The translations under genes and the position numbers were made by a program. The notes below the pieces were generated by a model. The model was not told where the DNA came from, ran no database searches, and saw nothing but the letters and a program-made list of their open reading frames with translations. From Tetracladium setigerum (lineage: Eukaryota; Ascomycota; Leotiomycetes; Helotiales), in contig PZJY01000001.1 in assembly GCA_031472005.1 (NCBI GenBank), positions 3,410,001 to 3,474,000 of the forward strand: a stretch of 64,000 bases of DNA, read 5' to 3'. Of the stretch, positions 22,322-33,446 are shown piece by piece; the first letter of the stretch is position 1, and every line of letters begins with the position of its first letter.

Positions 22322-24139
22322 CTATGTAAGCTCTTGAAGGAAGGTCTTAGGAACTCAACTGATAAGGATAGAACGACGGATAACTCCGTACCTACCGCTT
22401 TTATATTATCGCCCGCTCCGGCTATTACACAAGCTCGCCGTCAATTGGCTGGATTTCGATATATCTCTCCCACTAGAAACATAGTTGTAAACTATTCCGA
22501 AGCTTAAGTATTCACGATTGCCAACGGATAACTCTCGAGCGGAGGAAATCTTATCTCGGTAAATAAAGGAGTCGCCTCCGCGCCATTCGTCACGGCTCAA
22601 GTCATTAATAATATCTCTATAACCTTTAGCATCTCGGACACACTTGAATAGTCTAACCCAGCGTTCTCTAGAGGCAAAGCACGCTATTGCTCTAGAGGCG
22701 GTCGTCTAGATGCGCTATTCACGCTCAACGCAACCCTTATCGATTGCACCGAACAGAATTTGTTCGTGATTCCAGCTAGGGCTTGCGTTAATAGTGTCAT
22801 CGTTTCTTCTAATTCTACTTCGTCGGCGTTAACTAGCACATCCTTAGGCGGTTCCTCAAGCTCTGTAAGTCCTGCTATTCTCACATCTGATAACAAGTAC
22901 TAATATTCCATGTAGACGTTTGTTCCGATCACAACGACAAGTCTATCGCAGTCTCCGAGCGCTTCTAGCGGAAGTCCATCTGACACAAGCACCACGCCAG
23001 GCTTGAGTACAACCTCAGATGCGACGACATCTTCGACACTATCGGACTCTCTCAGCGGAAGTTCGACTGACGTGAGTACTGCTCCAGCTTTGAGCTCCAC
23101 CACCACTTCGAGTTCTACATCTGCGTCAACGACTGAGAGTTCGACTTCTTCCTCCACCCCCGTCATCGGGACTTGCTCAAACTACACAGCATCGTGTTCT
23201 AGTGTGATTAACGGCATATTGGCAAGCAATTCAATCGCAAGTCCGCAACTAGTCGACTATCGTATACAGAGCGCAATACTGGGACTCAGGACACCAAGCG
23301 ACTTCTTAGCGGCACTGGTTCCAAACCCATGCCAAAGATACATTGATCCTGAAGAGAATAAGTACTGCGTGGATCTATTGGCAAACTCGCAATTTGTCAG
23401 CCGGTTGACCGACTTAACCACCGGGGCGTTGAGTGCAATCCAAACATGCACTTCGGACTTTGCGTTGGGCGCACCTGAAGAACAGACTATCTTTAACGAA
23501 CCGACCTGTACAGGACGCAACAGCGTTAGAAGACATCAGAAACGGACATACGGTATCGGAGAGAGTCACGACCTGACCGGGAGTATGCTGGAAGAAATCG
23601 AGTATTATAGGAGTACCGCGCCTGCACCATTGCTCGGCTCTTTGAAATCGCCGGGTCTTCAGTTAGTACGCAAGCAGTCTAACAACTGTGCCCAGACCGG
23701 AATGTGCTTCAGAAGATGCCCGGATTGCAGAGACGCACAAATAGTATGTGGCCCACGAGCGACTGCAATAACAACAGGCGTGTGTGGGGCCATAACTGTA
23801 GTCGTCGGTAGTGCTGTGACAGCAGTGGCTACCGTGATCTGCACAGGATCGTGCGGTCCGGCAGCACCATTATGCGCTCCGTTCTGTATAGGTATGGCGG
23901 GCGGCTTAGCAACTGTGGCTGTCGGCACTGCATGCGCATTGGATTACATTGATATCTGCGACCCGATCAATCAGCGGTGTGCAAACTGCAATACGTTCAA
24001 CAACGGAGTCTGTAATCCCAGCAGCACGCAATGCTGTGCAGGTGAGACGGGTACCCGGTGCGGAACAAATTGTTGCTGCTGCCCGCGCTGTCAAGCTCCA
24101 GGCGGCCTTAATTGCGAGTGCACAGCAGCTCCATGTTAA
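22322..24139 (+). pseudogene. Decayed gene for a Ser/Thr-rich, Cys-rich secreted protein
   Basis: One reading frame runs from about 22322 to the donor at 22865, interrupted only by three stops: TAA at 22505, TAA at 22529 and TAG at 22649. Between them it reads as a normal extracellular domain, e.g. LSSGGNLISVNKGVASAPF and ARYCSRGGRLDALFTLNA, resembling the unnamed domain of many fungal secreted proteins (DUF7908-like, tentative). A 51-bp intron (22865-22915, GTAAGT...TACTAAT...TAG) joins it in phase to an intact 3' exon: a mucin-like Ser/Thr stretch (~22930-23165), a middle domain, and a tail with 26 cysteines in about the last 150 residues, including a run of four. No ATG precedes the intact part. 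CAA-to-TAA twice and TGG-to-TAG once fit RIP (CpA to TpA on either strand). Confidence 0.6.
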
Positions 24140-24893
24140 GTAGTATCAGGTGGCTCCCAAGCGAGCCTACTCAGAGGCTTCCTGTATCTGTATCGAGGTG
24201 TTCTGTCGAGAACTTCACTTTGCTCTTTAGTTTATAATTATCAATCCACACTTCTTGCAACGTGCAATAATACATCGTACTCAGTACAGCCGCGGATTGA
24301 GATGAGGCGACTATCCAAATCCCAAATGTGTCTGACCTATTTCCAAATTAGCCGATGCTTGCCTATAGATGAACACAAACGACGTCCTCGAGAATCGGCA
24401 GGTGGATGACCCCCTTTTACTTTAATATAGAATGGAGCTTGAAATATGAATGATTGGAAAACGTACCTTTAATTATTTCCTAATGTCATAGAGGCTCTTA
24501 TAATACATGTAGAGTCCGGAGCCATTGCTGGCATGACGTGTTCCATCGCAGAGAAGAACTTGCAAATGGTCTTTCGTAATCCCTTCTATTTTCAAAGCAG
24601 ACGTTTCGCTACCGTGAATTGGGAGGTCATGTTTACTAAAACTAATCCCTAAGGTAGATATTGGAAAGGGAGGGAAGTTTGCTGCATGAAGCCGACACCT
24701 TCGTGCTAGGGTCACGAGAAAAGGAAAGATAACCAAACCCAACATAAGTAGTACAACACATTAAAGTTTTATATTCTATGAGAATTTAATACCGATAAAT
24801 CAACTACTAAGCTTTAGCTCAGTTTTCCCAACTGCTGTAAGTGGATTCCAAATATGAAATAATGAAGTGAACATTGCCCGCACAACCTTGCAG

Positions 24894-24932
24894 CACTTCA
24901 CGGATAGGCTCTCAAACAACAAGCTGCACGCG
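24894..24932 (+). repeat. Short promoter-side repeat, copy 1 (other copy 34135-34168)
   Basis: CACTTCAC-GATAGGCTC followed within a few bases by AAGCTGCACGCG occurs here and at 34135-34168, each time upstream of a gene on the same strand. Outside this core the two regions do not align. Confidence 0.55.
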
Positions 24933-24980
24933 GTCTCGTCTCGTGTTCTAAACAAACTAGACCTATTTGCGAGCAAAATC

Positions 24981-24987
24981 TATAAAA
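24981..24987 (+). promoter_or_regulatory. TATA-like element upstream of the UPRT fusion gene
   Basis: TATAAAA lies 85 bp before the ATG at 25066. The spacing suits a fungal core promoter, but the evidence is motif only. Confidence 0.35.
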
Positions 24988-25065
24988 GCTGGACTCCTTC
25001 TCCCCAGCCTCATTTATCAAGCTGTCAAGCAACGTTGATGTCAAAGTCAGCACATCCCACCCACT

Positions 25066-27198
25066 ATGTCAGTCACGAACAATCCTTCTTCGCCCGGTTC
25101 GTCCGTTGCTAAATGCTATTCGGACCGACCTGCTATCAAGAATTCCTTGTCTCGTGGTCACAAAGTCGTCGGAAGAATAGAGAAAGCCATTGTATCGACA
25201 ATCGCACCCATAGTCATCGGAATTTATGGGCTTCCAGGCTCCGGAAAGACCTTTCTTCTCGATCAATTGAAAAGCCAGCTTAATCCCCAGCATTTTTCCT
25301 TTTATGATGGATCGGCTGTGCTCAGCAGCGTTGTGCCAGGAGGACTCTTAGCGTTTAGTCTTATGGAGGAACAGCATAAACCTAGTTGGCGACAGATGGC
25401 GATCCGAAAAATACATGATGAGAGTCTGCGATACTCGAAAATAGCAATAGTCGCAGGACATAGGCTATTTTGGGATGATAATGAAACAACAAACTTTGTC
25501 CACACACAATGGGATCTCGAAATCTTCACGCATATCATTTATCTGGATTTCAACCCTGAGGTGATTGCACAACGTCAAGTGCGAGATACGAAAAAGAAAC
25601 GCCGTCTTACTTCTACTGCCCATATAGAGAAGTGGCAGCAATTGGAGAGATCAACCTTGCGTAGCACTTGTCGCGAGCATGGTATCTTCTTCACGACAAT
25701 TTCTTCGCCGTTCGATTTGTTGCCGACTGTGTTGCTCCTCATACAATGTTTCCAACTTCAAGACGAAAAGCAAAACTTGTCAACAGTAACACAAAAGTTA
25801 GACGATGCCATACTGGCTGCTGGAGGAAACGCGGAGGCATTCTTGGTTTTTGACGCCGACAAAACATTAAGTGCACAAGACGCTACTGCTCATTTTTGGA
25901 CGAAGGATCCAAATTTGAAGCGAATCACCGACAAAAAATGCCCACTCAAAGAACTCTTCAGCAGCCCCTGGGGCTATTCGTTTGAGGCATACTATCAAGC
26001 TGCTTTGCTGTATGAAGAGACTGGTAGCCAAACGGAGTTCGAGGTCGCCTGTCACCAAGCGGCAGATGAAGTTGTGATGCGTCCTGAGTTTGTTTCTCTG
26101 CTTCAAGCCACAAAAAAGGGGGAAATTCAAGCAGTCGTTATAACATGTGGTTTGCGTACAGTTTGGGAAAAGATTCTCAAGAGACACAAGCTGTCAAGCT
26201 CAGTCATAGTCATTGGTAGCGGGCCGATCTCCAACGGCTACGTGGTCGATGCGCAAGTGAAAGGTTCTTAGTAGCTCAACCTGTAAAACAAATACAAGAG
26301 TTACGTTTGTGCATTTGGAGATAGCCCACTGGACCTTGAGATGACGAAACAAGCAGATAGAGCGGTTGTCGTTGTTGGAGAGCTGAATTCTAGAAGCATG
26401 ACAATGGATAAAGCTTTACGAAATGAAATTAAGAAAGGTAGCCTTCGAGCCGAACAAGTTCTTCATCTACGAGATTCACCTCCTCGACTGGACGCCAACG
26501 TACTCCCGTTGCTCAATCTTTCGGATCATCGGTTGTTCATCGACTCAATTCTCCAACGACGTATCAGAACATCAACTTCAATGTGTCATGCCACTGAAAC
26601 TAATACGTCGAAGCTATTAACAACAGCAACAAGAGATGCAACGATTCGTGGTCCACGACTTCGTGAAGCACACCGCCACATGGGACTGTACCTTGCTCAA
26701 TCGTTGGTTGCCGATCAGGTTGGCCTTGAAAGTTGTGAAATCCCACACACGCAAGGCGGCAAGACCAATGGATACCGGCTTCTGCACGAGGAAAAGACAC
26801 TCATTGTAGCTTTGATGCGAGGAGGAGAGCCTATGGCTCTTGGTGTCAGCGATGCATTCCAACTGGCCTCCTTTTTGCATGCCGATCGACCAGCCGATAT
26901 CAGAGCTGACCATCTCCGTGGGATGCGTACTCTACTCTTGGTAGACTCGGTAGTGAATAGTGGGAAGACAATTCGAGAGTTCGTGAAACATGTCCGTGAG
27001 CTAGATTCGAATATCAGGATTGTGGTCGTTGCAGGTGTTGGGCAGAAGCAAGCGGTATCTGAGGGTGGAGATCTCCAGCGCTCGTTATCACAGGCAAAAG
27101 TTGACCTTGTTTTTCTTCGGCTCTCTGATAACAAGTATACTGGAAAGGGCGGCACAGATACTGGGAATCGGTTGTTCAATACTACTCACCTCGACTGA
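25066..27198 (+). CDS. P-loop kinase / HAD hydrolase / uracil phosphoribosyltransferase fusion, frame disturbed in the middle
   Basis: About 710 codons. Residues 1-230 hold a P-loop (GLPGSGKT, 55-62) of AAA_33/kinase type. From ~258 a HAD domain starts with FDADKT (DxDxT) and later has AFGDSPLDLEM (motif IV). The C-terminal ~280 residues are a uracil phosphoribosyltransferase with MRGGEPMALG and the PRPP-loop-like LLVDSVVNSGKT, which makes UMP from uracil in pyrimidine salvage. This three-domain order is known in filamentous ascomycetes. The two open halves share a frame but are separated by TAG TAG at 26269-26274 and a TAA near 26284. A missing T near 26266-26270 plus an extra A in the GTAAAAC run near 26285 would close the gap at the length I expect from relatives. 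Alternatives are a 42-bp intron starting at the GTG of CAAGTG, or a true null allele. The first in-frame ATG is used. Confidence 0.82.
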
Positions 27199-28234
27199 TT
27201 TATGCTGTGATAGTTGATGATTCGAGACAGATTTGTAGACTTGATTTACTTTGGCAATGATGTATTAATTATTAATGAAAGTTAAACTTTATCTGTATGG
27301 AAGTCTTTTCTGCGTACAGCATCCCGCCGTTTTAATTTCGAGGACTGGTTTGAAGTAAATCAAACCTAGAACTGGCTTTAAAGAGGATCAATAATTAGGA
27401 GAGATGTTGATCAAAGAAAATGTTTGGGGCAATGGCTGGCTTTCGCATGTAGTTGTATCGTGCCTCCTAAAGCAGCAGATGTCGTGCTTTAAGCTATGCC
27501 TGAAGCAGCATAGGTCATAAAATAGGCGAGACTCTGACTGCTTGGCCTTTCGGACATCGGTCATTTTGCAGTCCGTTTCTCTTGTCTCGAGTATTCTGTC
27601 CTCATCAATGAGTCAATAACTCTCCAGATCCTGAAGGGTGCAGTAGAAAATCGTCAGCAGCACATACCGCCGAGCACGGACAGGAAGTTGCCGATAATAA
27701 TACGGGTTGATACGGTGACTGGATCCAGTCACGGTGTGTGACACGCTAGACTAGCGTTTCCTGGAGATGAGGCTAGTCCCGTATTATTTTCTAATTTCAA
27801 CGTCCAAGTAAAAAGGGGGGCCAAAGGCCCCGCCAAAAGGTTGCGGTGATATGCAGCTGACGAGTTCAACATTCAGAGAAAGTTGATGTCGCCGAACAAT
27901 TCCCTTTTTGCTGCCTGGAAATAAACAAGGTCCGACTGTGCGGCCGTCTTATGCCAATACCGAAAGGACGTAGCCGTGCCGCCTGAAAGGCTGAAAGTGA
28001 ATACCGAAGGTGGCGTCGCATCATTCCACCTTAAAATATTCGCGACTACATCTCCTTCTCCATCATCTTTTGCATCGCGACCCCTAATTACACAACTTCG
28101 ACACCCTTCGCGGCATCTGTCTCTCATCGGCTGACAGTTCCTTCGTTATCAGGGGCTGATTAAATCCATCGCTTGCTCTGGGACTCGCGTTTGTCCAGAA
28201 GGGCACCTTTCCACTTCCGGGAACTCTTCAGCGG
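27199..28234. other. Intergenic between UPRT fusion and ABC transporter
   Basis: No gene is supported. A perfect short hairpin (GGGGCC, 3-nt loop AAA, GGCCCC) lies at about 27817-27831. Otherwise it is probably the UPRT 3' UTR and the ABC promoter. Confidence 0.6.
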
Positions 28235-28270
28235 ATGGCGAGACGCGATTTATCAACCCTCCACCGCTGA
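28235..28270 (+). promoter_or_regulatory. 11-codon uORF ending one base before the ABC transporter start
   Basis: ATG at 28235, 11 codons, TGA at 28268-28270, then a single A before the main ATG at 28272. Whether it lies in the mRNA depends on the transcription start, which I cannot see. If transcribed it would force reinitiation or leaky scanning. Confidence 0.4.
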
Positions 28271-28271
28271 A

Positions 28272-31200
28272 ATGGGAGTCGAAACCGATTTGAAGTCGGA
28301 GGGCGCAATTGATACTACAAAGGATGTTGCCGTCAATTACGAGGAGAAGGCATCCCAGAAGACACAGTTTTCCCATTACCTGGTAATTTCATCTCTCCAA
28401 CACATTATCATTGCAAATTAGGTACTGATAATACTGAATTCACAGAGGGTTTTCACTTTCACTACGTTGCTAGATAAGATTATCTTAGGATTAGGTTTAT
28501 TCGGCCAAATTGCTGTTGGGACGGTTAGTGTTTGAGTCCTTTTCTACAGATTGAAACAACGCTGACTTGACGAAGACTCTCCCCCTTATGATCATCGTCT
28601 TTGGCAAGTATTTCCCTGAACTGAATTCCACTATTCATCAGTACGCGTCAGATTTGGTGAGACTTTCGATTAAGAAAGTGGTACAGTTGAAGGATTTTCA
28701 TCTATTTATTTCGTACACATCCTGCCGCCCTCTCTAACACTACATAGGTACCTTAATTGGCGACTTCTCGGATCCTTCCGCTCTTGATGATTTCTCAGCT
28801 AAGCTCAACAAGAATGTCCTCTATCTTGTCTATCTCTTCATAGGAAGGTACATTTTGGCCTACTTCTCTATGCTGGCATTTCGAATGATCGGCCTTCGAA
28901 TGTCGGCAAGAGTCCGCTACGAATATCTTACTGCCCTCTTTTCACTCTCCGTTGCTACGCTCGACACTATTCCAACAGGACAGACTGCAACTACTATAAC
29001 GTCAACTGCGAATATACTTCAACTTGGTATCTCGGAAAAACTGGGTATCCTCGTTCAATTTTCGGCATTGATGATCACCGCAATTATCATAGCATTCACC
29101 TACTCCTGGGCTCTGACTCTTGCTTGCTGCTCCGTATTGGTGTTTGTTGGTGTTATCTACTCGATAACGGTGCCAATGATCATGCGAATGTCCAAGGAAG
29201 TTGATTTTGCGGATGAAAAGGCTGCGTCAATTGCGGGCGAAGCCATTGCTTCGATCCGCATGGTAATTGCCAGCGGAGCAGAAGCTAGAGTCAGCAAAAG
29301 GTATTCAGGTTGGGTCGAAGAATCTAGAAAGCGTGGTAGACAGCAAGATTTAGTCCAAGGCATAATGTTCAGTCCAGGTATGTTCTTTTTGTTATTAGAA
29401 TTGATGTCTAGTGGGTAAATATACCACAGACCTTACGTCACGTGACGTTAGAATTGGCGAAATATCACCTTTTTCCCAATTCTTCTTGCACTGGAGGCAT
29501 TCCTATCGTCTATTCATTTAAGTCTAAGGAGGAAGGGGGAACTAGCCCCAACAAGGGGGTTATATGGATGATCAAAATGGTCACGTGATTCACCCCCTTG
29601 GACTTCTACCTACTGCTATCATCACTTGAAGATATTCCGACAGGTTCCCTTCTCTATTGAAGAAAGATATTCAGCTTCACTTGCTAACCCCGGCAATTCT
29701 AGTATTCTTTGCCATCTATGGTGTCTTCGCGCTCGCATTTTACCTTGGCTTCAAGTTGTATATCTCCAAGAAAGGATCCGTGGAGAACGTTGGAACTATA
29801 TTAATTGTGGTAATGTCGGTCATGATGATTGTATTCGGAACTAGCCAGACTGCTCCTCCGATAATGAATATCACAAAGGCTGCGAATGCGGCGTCCGATT
29901 TCTTCGCGGTGATTGATGCTGAAAAGCCGCACAAGTCTGGGCTGAAAGAACCCGATGTCTCCCCACTAGCGGATATTACACTCGAGGCAGTAAATTTTGC
30001 CTATCCCAGTCGGCCACGGACTAAAATCCTCGATGACTTAAGTGTCAAATTTGAGGCTGGGAAAATTACTGCGATTGTTGGCGCCTCTGGATCTGGAAAG
30101 AGCACGATCGTTGGTCTACTTCAGAGATGGTACGAGCTTGATGATCGCAATGCTGTTGTTATTCCGGAGAGTGCTATCAAGGACGAAAAAGCAGAAAAGA
30201 AGAAGGCAGAGCAGAAAGAAGATGAAGCAGTCAAAGCAGCCGAAGCTCTCGAGAGTGCAAAGCCTCTGGTTACTCTGTCTGGCGCAATCTCAGTCGGCGG
30301 AACCAATCTAGATGCCTTGGATCTCAAATGGTGGAGAAGCCAAATAGGTCTTGTCCAGCAGGAACCATATCTCTTCAACGACACCATATACAAGAATGTA
30401 GAGTATGGTCTCATTGGTAGCAAGTTCGAACACGAGTCGCCTGAAGTGAAGAGGGAGCTGGTTATTGAGGCTTGCAAGGAGGCTTTCGCCGACGAATACA
30501 TTAGCAAACTTCCTCAAGGATACGAAACTACAGTAGGTGATAGTGGAATCAGGCTTTCGGGGGCCAGAGACAAAGGCTGGCTATTGCTCGCAGTATCATC
30601 AAACGGCCCACCATTCTCATTCTTGATGAGGCAACCAGCGCAATTGACGTTCGAGGAGAAAGATTGGTCCAAGCTGCTCTCGACAAAGTTAGCGCCGGTA
30701 GAACAACCATAACAATAGCCCACAGATTGTCAACGATCAGGAAAGCAGACAAAATTATCGTGATGCAGAAGGGAAAAGTAGTCGAAGAGGGTAATCACGA
30801 AAGCCTCCTAGACAATCCGGACGGAGCATACTCGCGACTGGTGGCCGCTCAAAAACTTAGTATTGGAATTGGAACAACGCATACCGACGACGTGGATCTG
30901 GTCGAGGCAAAACAAGAGACCCTTGCTAAGATCAAGAGCACTGCAAGCGGAGCGCCGAGTGCCGTCGAGGAGAATGGGTACAAACCGAAGGGATTCATCA
31001 ACAGTTTCGGACTCCTACTACGAGAACAAAAGACTCAATTCGTGTGGTATTTTTGTCTCTTGGTTGGCTGCCTCATGGCCGCTTCGTCGTATCCACTGCA
31101 GGCGTATATCCTCGCAAAGATCATCTCGATTGTGACCTTGCCGGATGATCGACTTCAAGCTGCTGCCAACCATTGGTCCCTGATGTTTTTTGCACTGGCC

Positions 31201-33446
31201 ATTGGCGTCGCTTTAGCCTACTTTGTCATGGGGTCGACGGCAAATGTGATTTCTGTGGTAGGTCTACCTGATTTCCCACTAGCCACATGGAACAACTACT
31301 AACAGTAAACAATCAGAATGTTGCCAGCTCCTACCGACAGGAATACTTCGAGAGTGTTTTAGCGAAGCCAGTCAAGTTTTATGACACGGATGAAAATAGT
31401 GCTGGAAGCTTGGGTTCCCGCATCTCGAATGATCCAACTCAGCTCCAGCAGCTTCTTGGAATCAACATGTAGGGTCTCTCTTCAGCTAACTTGACTTGGC
31501 CATAAGATGCTTACAACACCTAGGGGTATGGTCTTGATCGCAGGACTCAATCTTCTCGGCTCTTCTATTCTTGGATTTGTCTTTGGTTGGAAATTGACAA
31601 TCGTAACTCTTACTGTCGTTTGCCCGATGGTAATTACCGCCGGCTTTTTCAGAGTAAGATACGAGCTGCAGTTCGAAGCATTGAACCAAGCCGTTTTTGC
31701 GGACAGCTCGAAATTCGCTGCTGAATCTATAACGGCTTTCCGCACAGTCACGGCTCTGACACTGGAGGACATGATCTGCAATAGGTACAATGATTTACTG
31801 CAAGCCCACGTCACATCCGCTTTCAAGAAGGCAAGGTGGTCGACATTATTATTTGCGGCATCGGATTCCATAACTTTGCCTTGTATGGCCCTGATCTTCT
31901 GGTATGGAGGACAATGTAAGTAATCCTGTTGAATTGGCGCGTTGAATTGGCGAAGTGGATCAAAATCGACATGGTATAATGACTGACAATTTCTGCAGTG
32001 CTTATTAAACAAGAATATAGCTCATTTGAATTTTTTGTGGTCTACATGGCTGTGTTCAATGGCTCGGAAGGTGCTGGCAGTTTGGTAAATTCGTATTCTG
32101 AGTTGCCAATTGATACATCCGACTAACACACTGATTTAGCTGAGTTTCGGGCCCAATGTTGCGCTAGCCACCGCTGCCGCCAATAGAATTCTAAGCTTCC
32201 GTATTCGCGAGGATGCCATTCAAACAGGATCCTTAGAGCTTAAGGATACATCCGGTGGTGTCAAAATTGAGCTCAAGGACGTCCACTTCAAATACCCTAC
32301 CCGCGACATTCCTGTATTTGCTAATCTGAATCTGACCGTAAGAATGTAATGCTGTGCGACGAGAATTTGCTGACCTCTTGACACAGATCGAAAAGGGTCA
32401 ATTTGCAGCTCTCGTTGGATCTTCGGGTTGTGGAAAGACAAGTATTGTGTCTCTCCTCGAAAGGTATGCTTTGATTCCACACTTTGAGACCTCGCCCGCT
32501 TATGCAGTACAGGTTTTATGAGATCCAGAAGGGATCCATTCTCATCGATGGGGTGTCTGTCACAGATCTGAATCTTCAAAGCTACAGAAGAATGATAAGT
32601 CTCGTAGCTCAAGAGCCCACGGTACGTATGAAAAGTCCCTGTTGATTGAACTTTATCACATGCGTAAAGCAGTGAAAGAGCGATAGTCCCTGAATCGGGG
32701 TTTATATGCGTGGCCAAGATGGTCATGGAACTCACCTCCCCACCCCTCCCACCCGCCGCACTCCTTCCTACCTACTCTATCATTACATGAACGACTGCTT
32801 CGTATTACGGACAGTCCCATCCCATTCCAAAAGCTGCTAATTCCCTGTCCAGCTCTTTCAAGGTTCCATTAAAGAGAACATTTTGCTTGGCGTTGACGAA
32901 GATACCTCCGACGAGAAGCTATTCCAAGCTTGCAAAGACGCAGAGATTCACGACTTCATAATGGGACTACCGGCAGGATACGCCACAGACGTCGGGAATA
33001 AAGGCGTAGCTCTCTCCGGGGGTCAAAAGCAACGAATCTCCATCGCACGAGCATTGATCCGAGATCCCAAGATATTGCTCCTTGATGAAGCAACCTCGAG
33101 TCTGGATTCTGAAAGCGAGAAGCTGGTCCAGGCTGCTTTCGAGAGAGCTGCGGAGGGTCGAACAATGGTTGTAGTTGCCCATCGCCTCGCTACCGTTCAG
33201 AATGCCGGTCAGTCTCCATATCTCCTTTTGGCAATTTCCAGCCATTAAAAGATCTACTTTACTGACACTTTTTAGATATTATTTTCGTGCTTGGAGATGG
33301 AAAGGTCTTGGAGACTGGTTCTCATTCTAGTTTGTTACAGCAGAGAGGCGTTTACTACCAGATGGTAAGTCTTTTGGATCCTTTGATATTGTCAATTACT
33401 GACTCAAGCACCTAAATAGTGTCAATCCCAGGCATTGGACAGGTAG
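28272..33446 (+). CDS. Full-size ABC (ABCB/MDR1, Pmd1-type) exporter
   Basis: Two TMD-NBD halves. Predicted exons: 28272-28382, 28446-28523, 28576-28657, 28748-29377, ~29667-31257, 31317-31468, 31524-31915, 31999-32084, 32140-32337, 32387-32463, 32513-32621, 32853-33207, 33276-33364, 33420-33446. NBD1 has Walker A GASGSGKST, then the signature and LILDEATS. NBD2 has GSSGCGKTS, LSGGQKQR and LLLDEATSSLD. One G is missing from the run at 30559-30563, exactly in the NBD1 LSGGQ; a six-G run reads LSGGQRQRLAIARS and rejoins the frame. A G is probably also missing at the exon 3 donor (28656-28657). Two introns are outsized (29378-~29666 and 32622-32852), and each contains the short dispersed element; the acceptor of the first is uncertain. 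The transporter should sit in the plasma membrane and use ATP to export hydrophobic drugs or metabolites. Its substrate cannot be told from sequence. Confidence 0.9.
29525..29650 (+). mobile_element. Short dispersed element, copy B (in ABC intron 4)
   Basis: Contains GGTTATATG, CAAAATGGTCACGTGATTC, TCTACCTACTGCTATCAT and CCGACAGGTTCCCTT, matching copies A and C in order. It fills most of an intron of about 290 bp, far longer than the gene's typical 50-80 bp introns, and ends close to the uncertain acceptor of exon 5. Confidence 0.62.
32670..32822 (+). mobile_element. Short dispersed element, copy C (in ABC intron 11)
   Basis: Contains TTTATATGCGTGGCCAAGAT, TCCTACCTACTCTATCATTA and TACGGACAGTCCC. 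It lies within the 231-bp intron 32622-32852, in the same orientation as copies A and B. An extra C-rich stretch separates its two conserved halves. Confidence 0.6.

Larger units (their letters stand above)
24140..25065. other. Intergenic, 3' side of the decayed gene and promoter of the UPRT fusion
   Basis: Nothing coding is supported. It contains the short repeat at 24894-24932 and a TATA-like element at 24981. Confidence 0.6.

Noticed and set aside
24473..24745. 90-residue minus-strand frame
   Set aside because: No recognisable content and no splice or promoter support.
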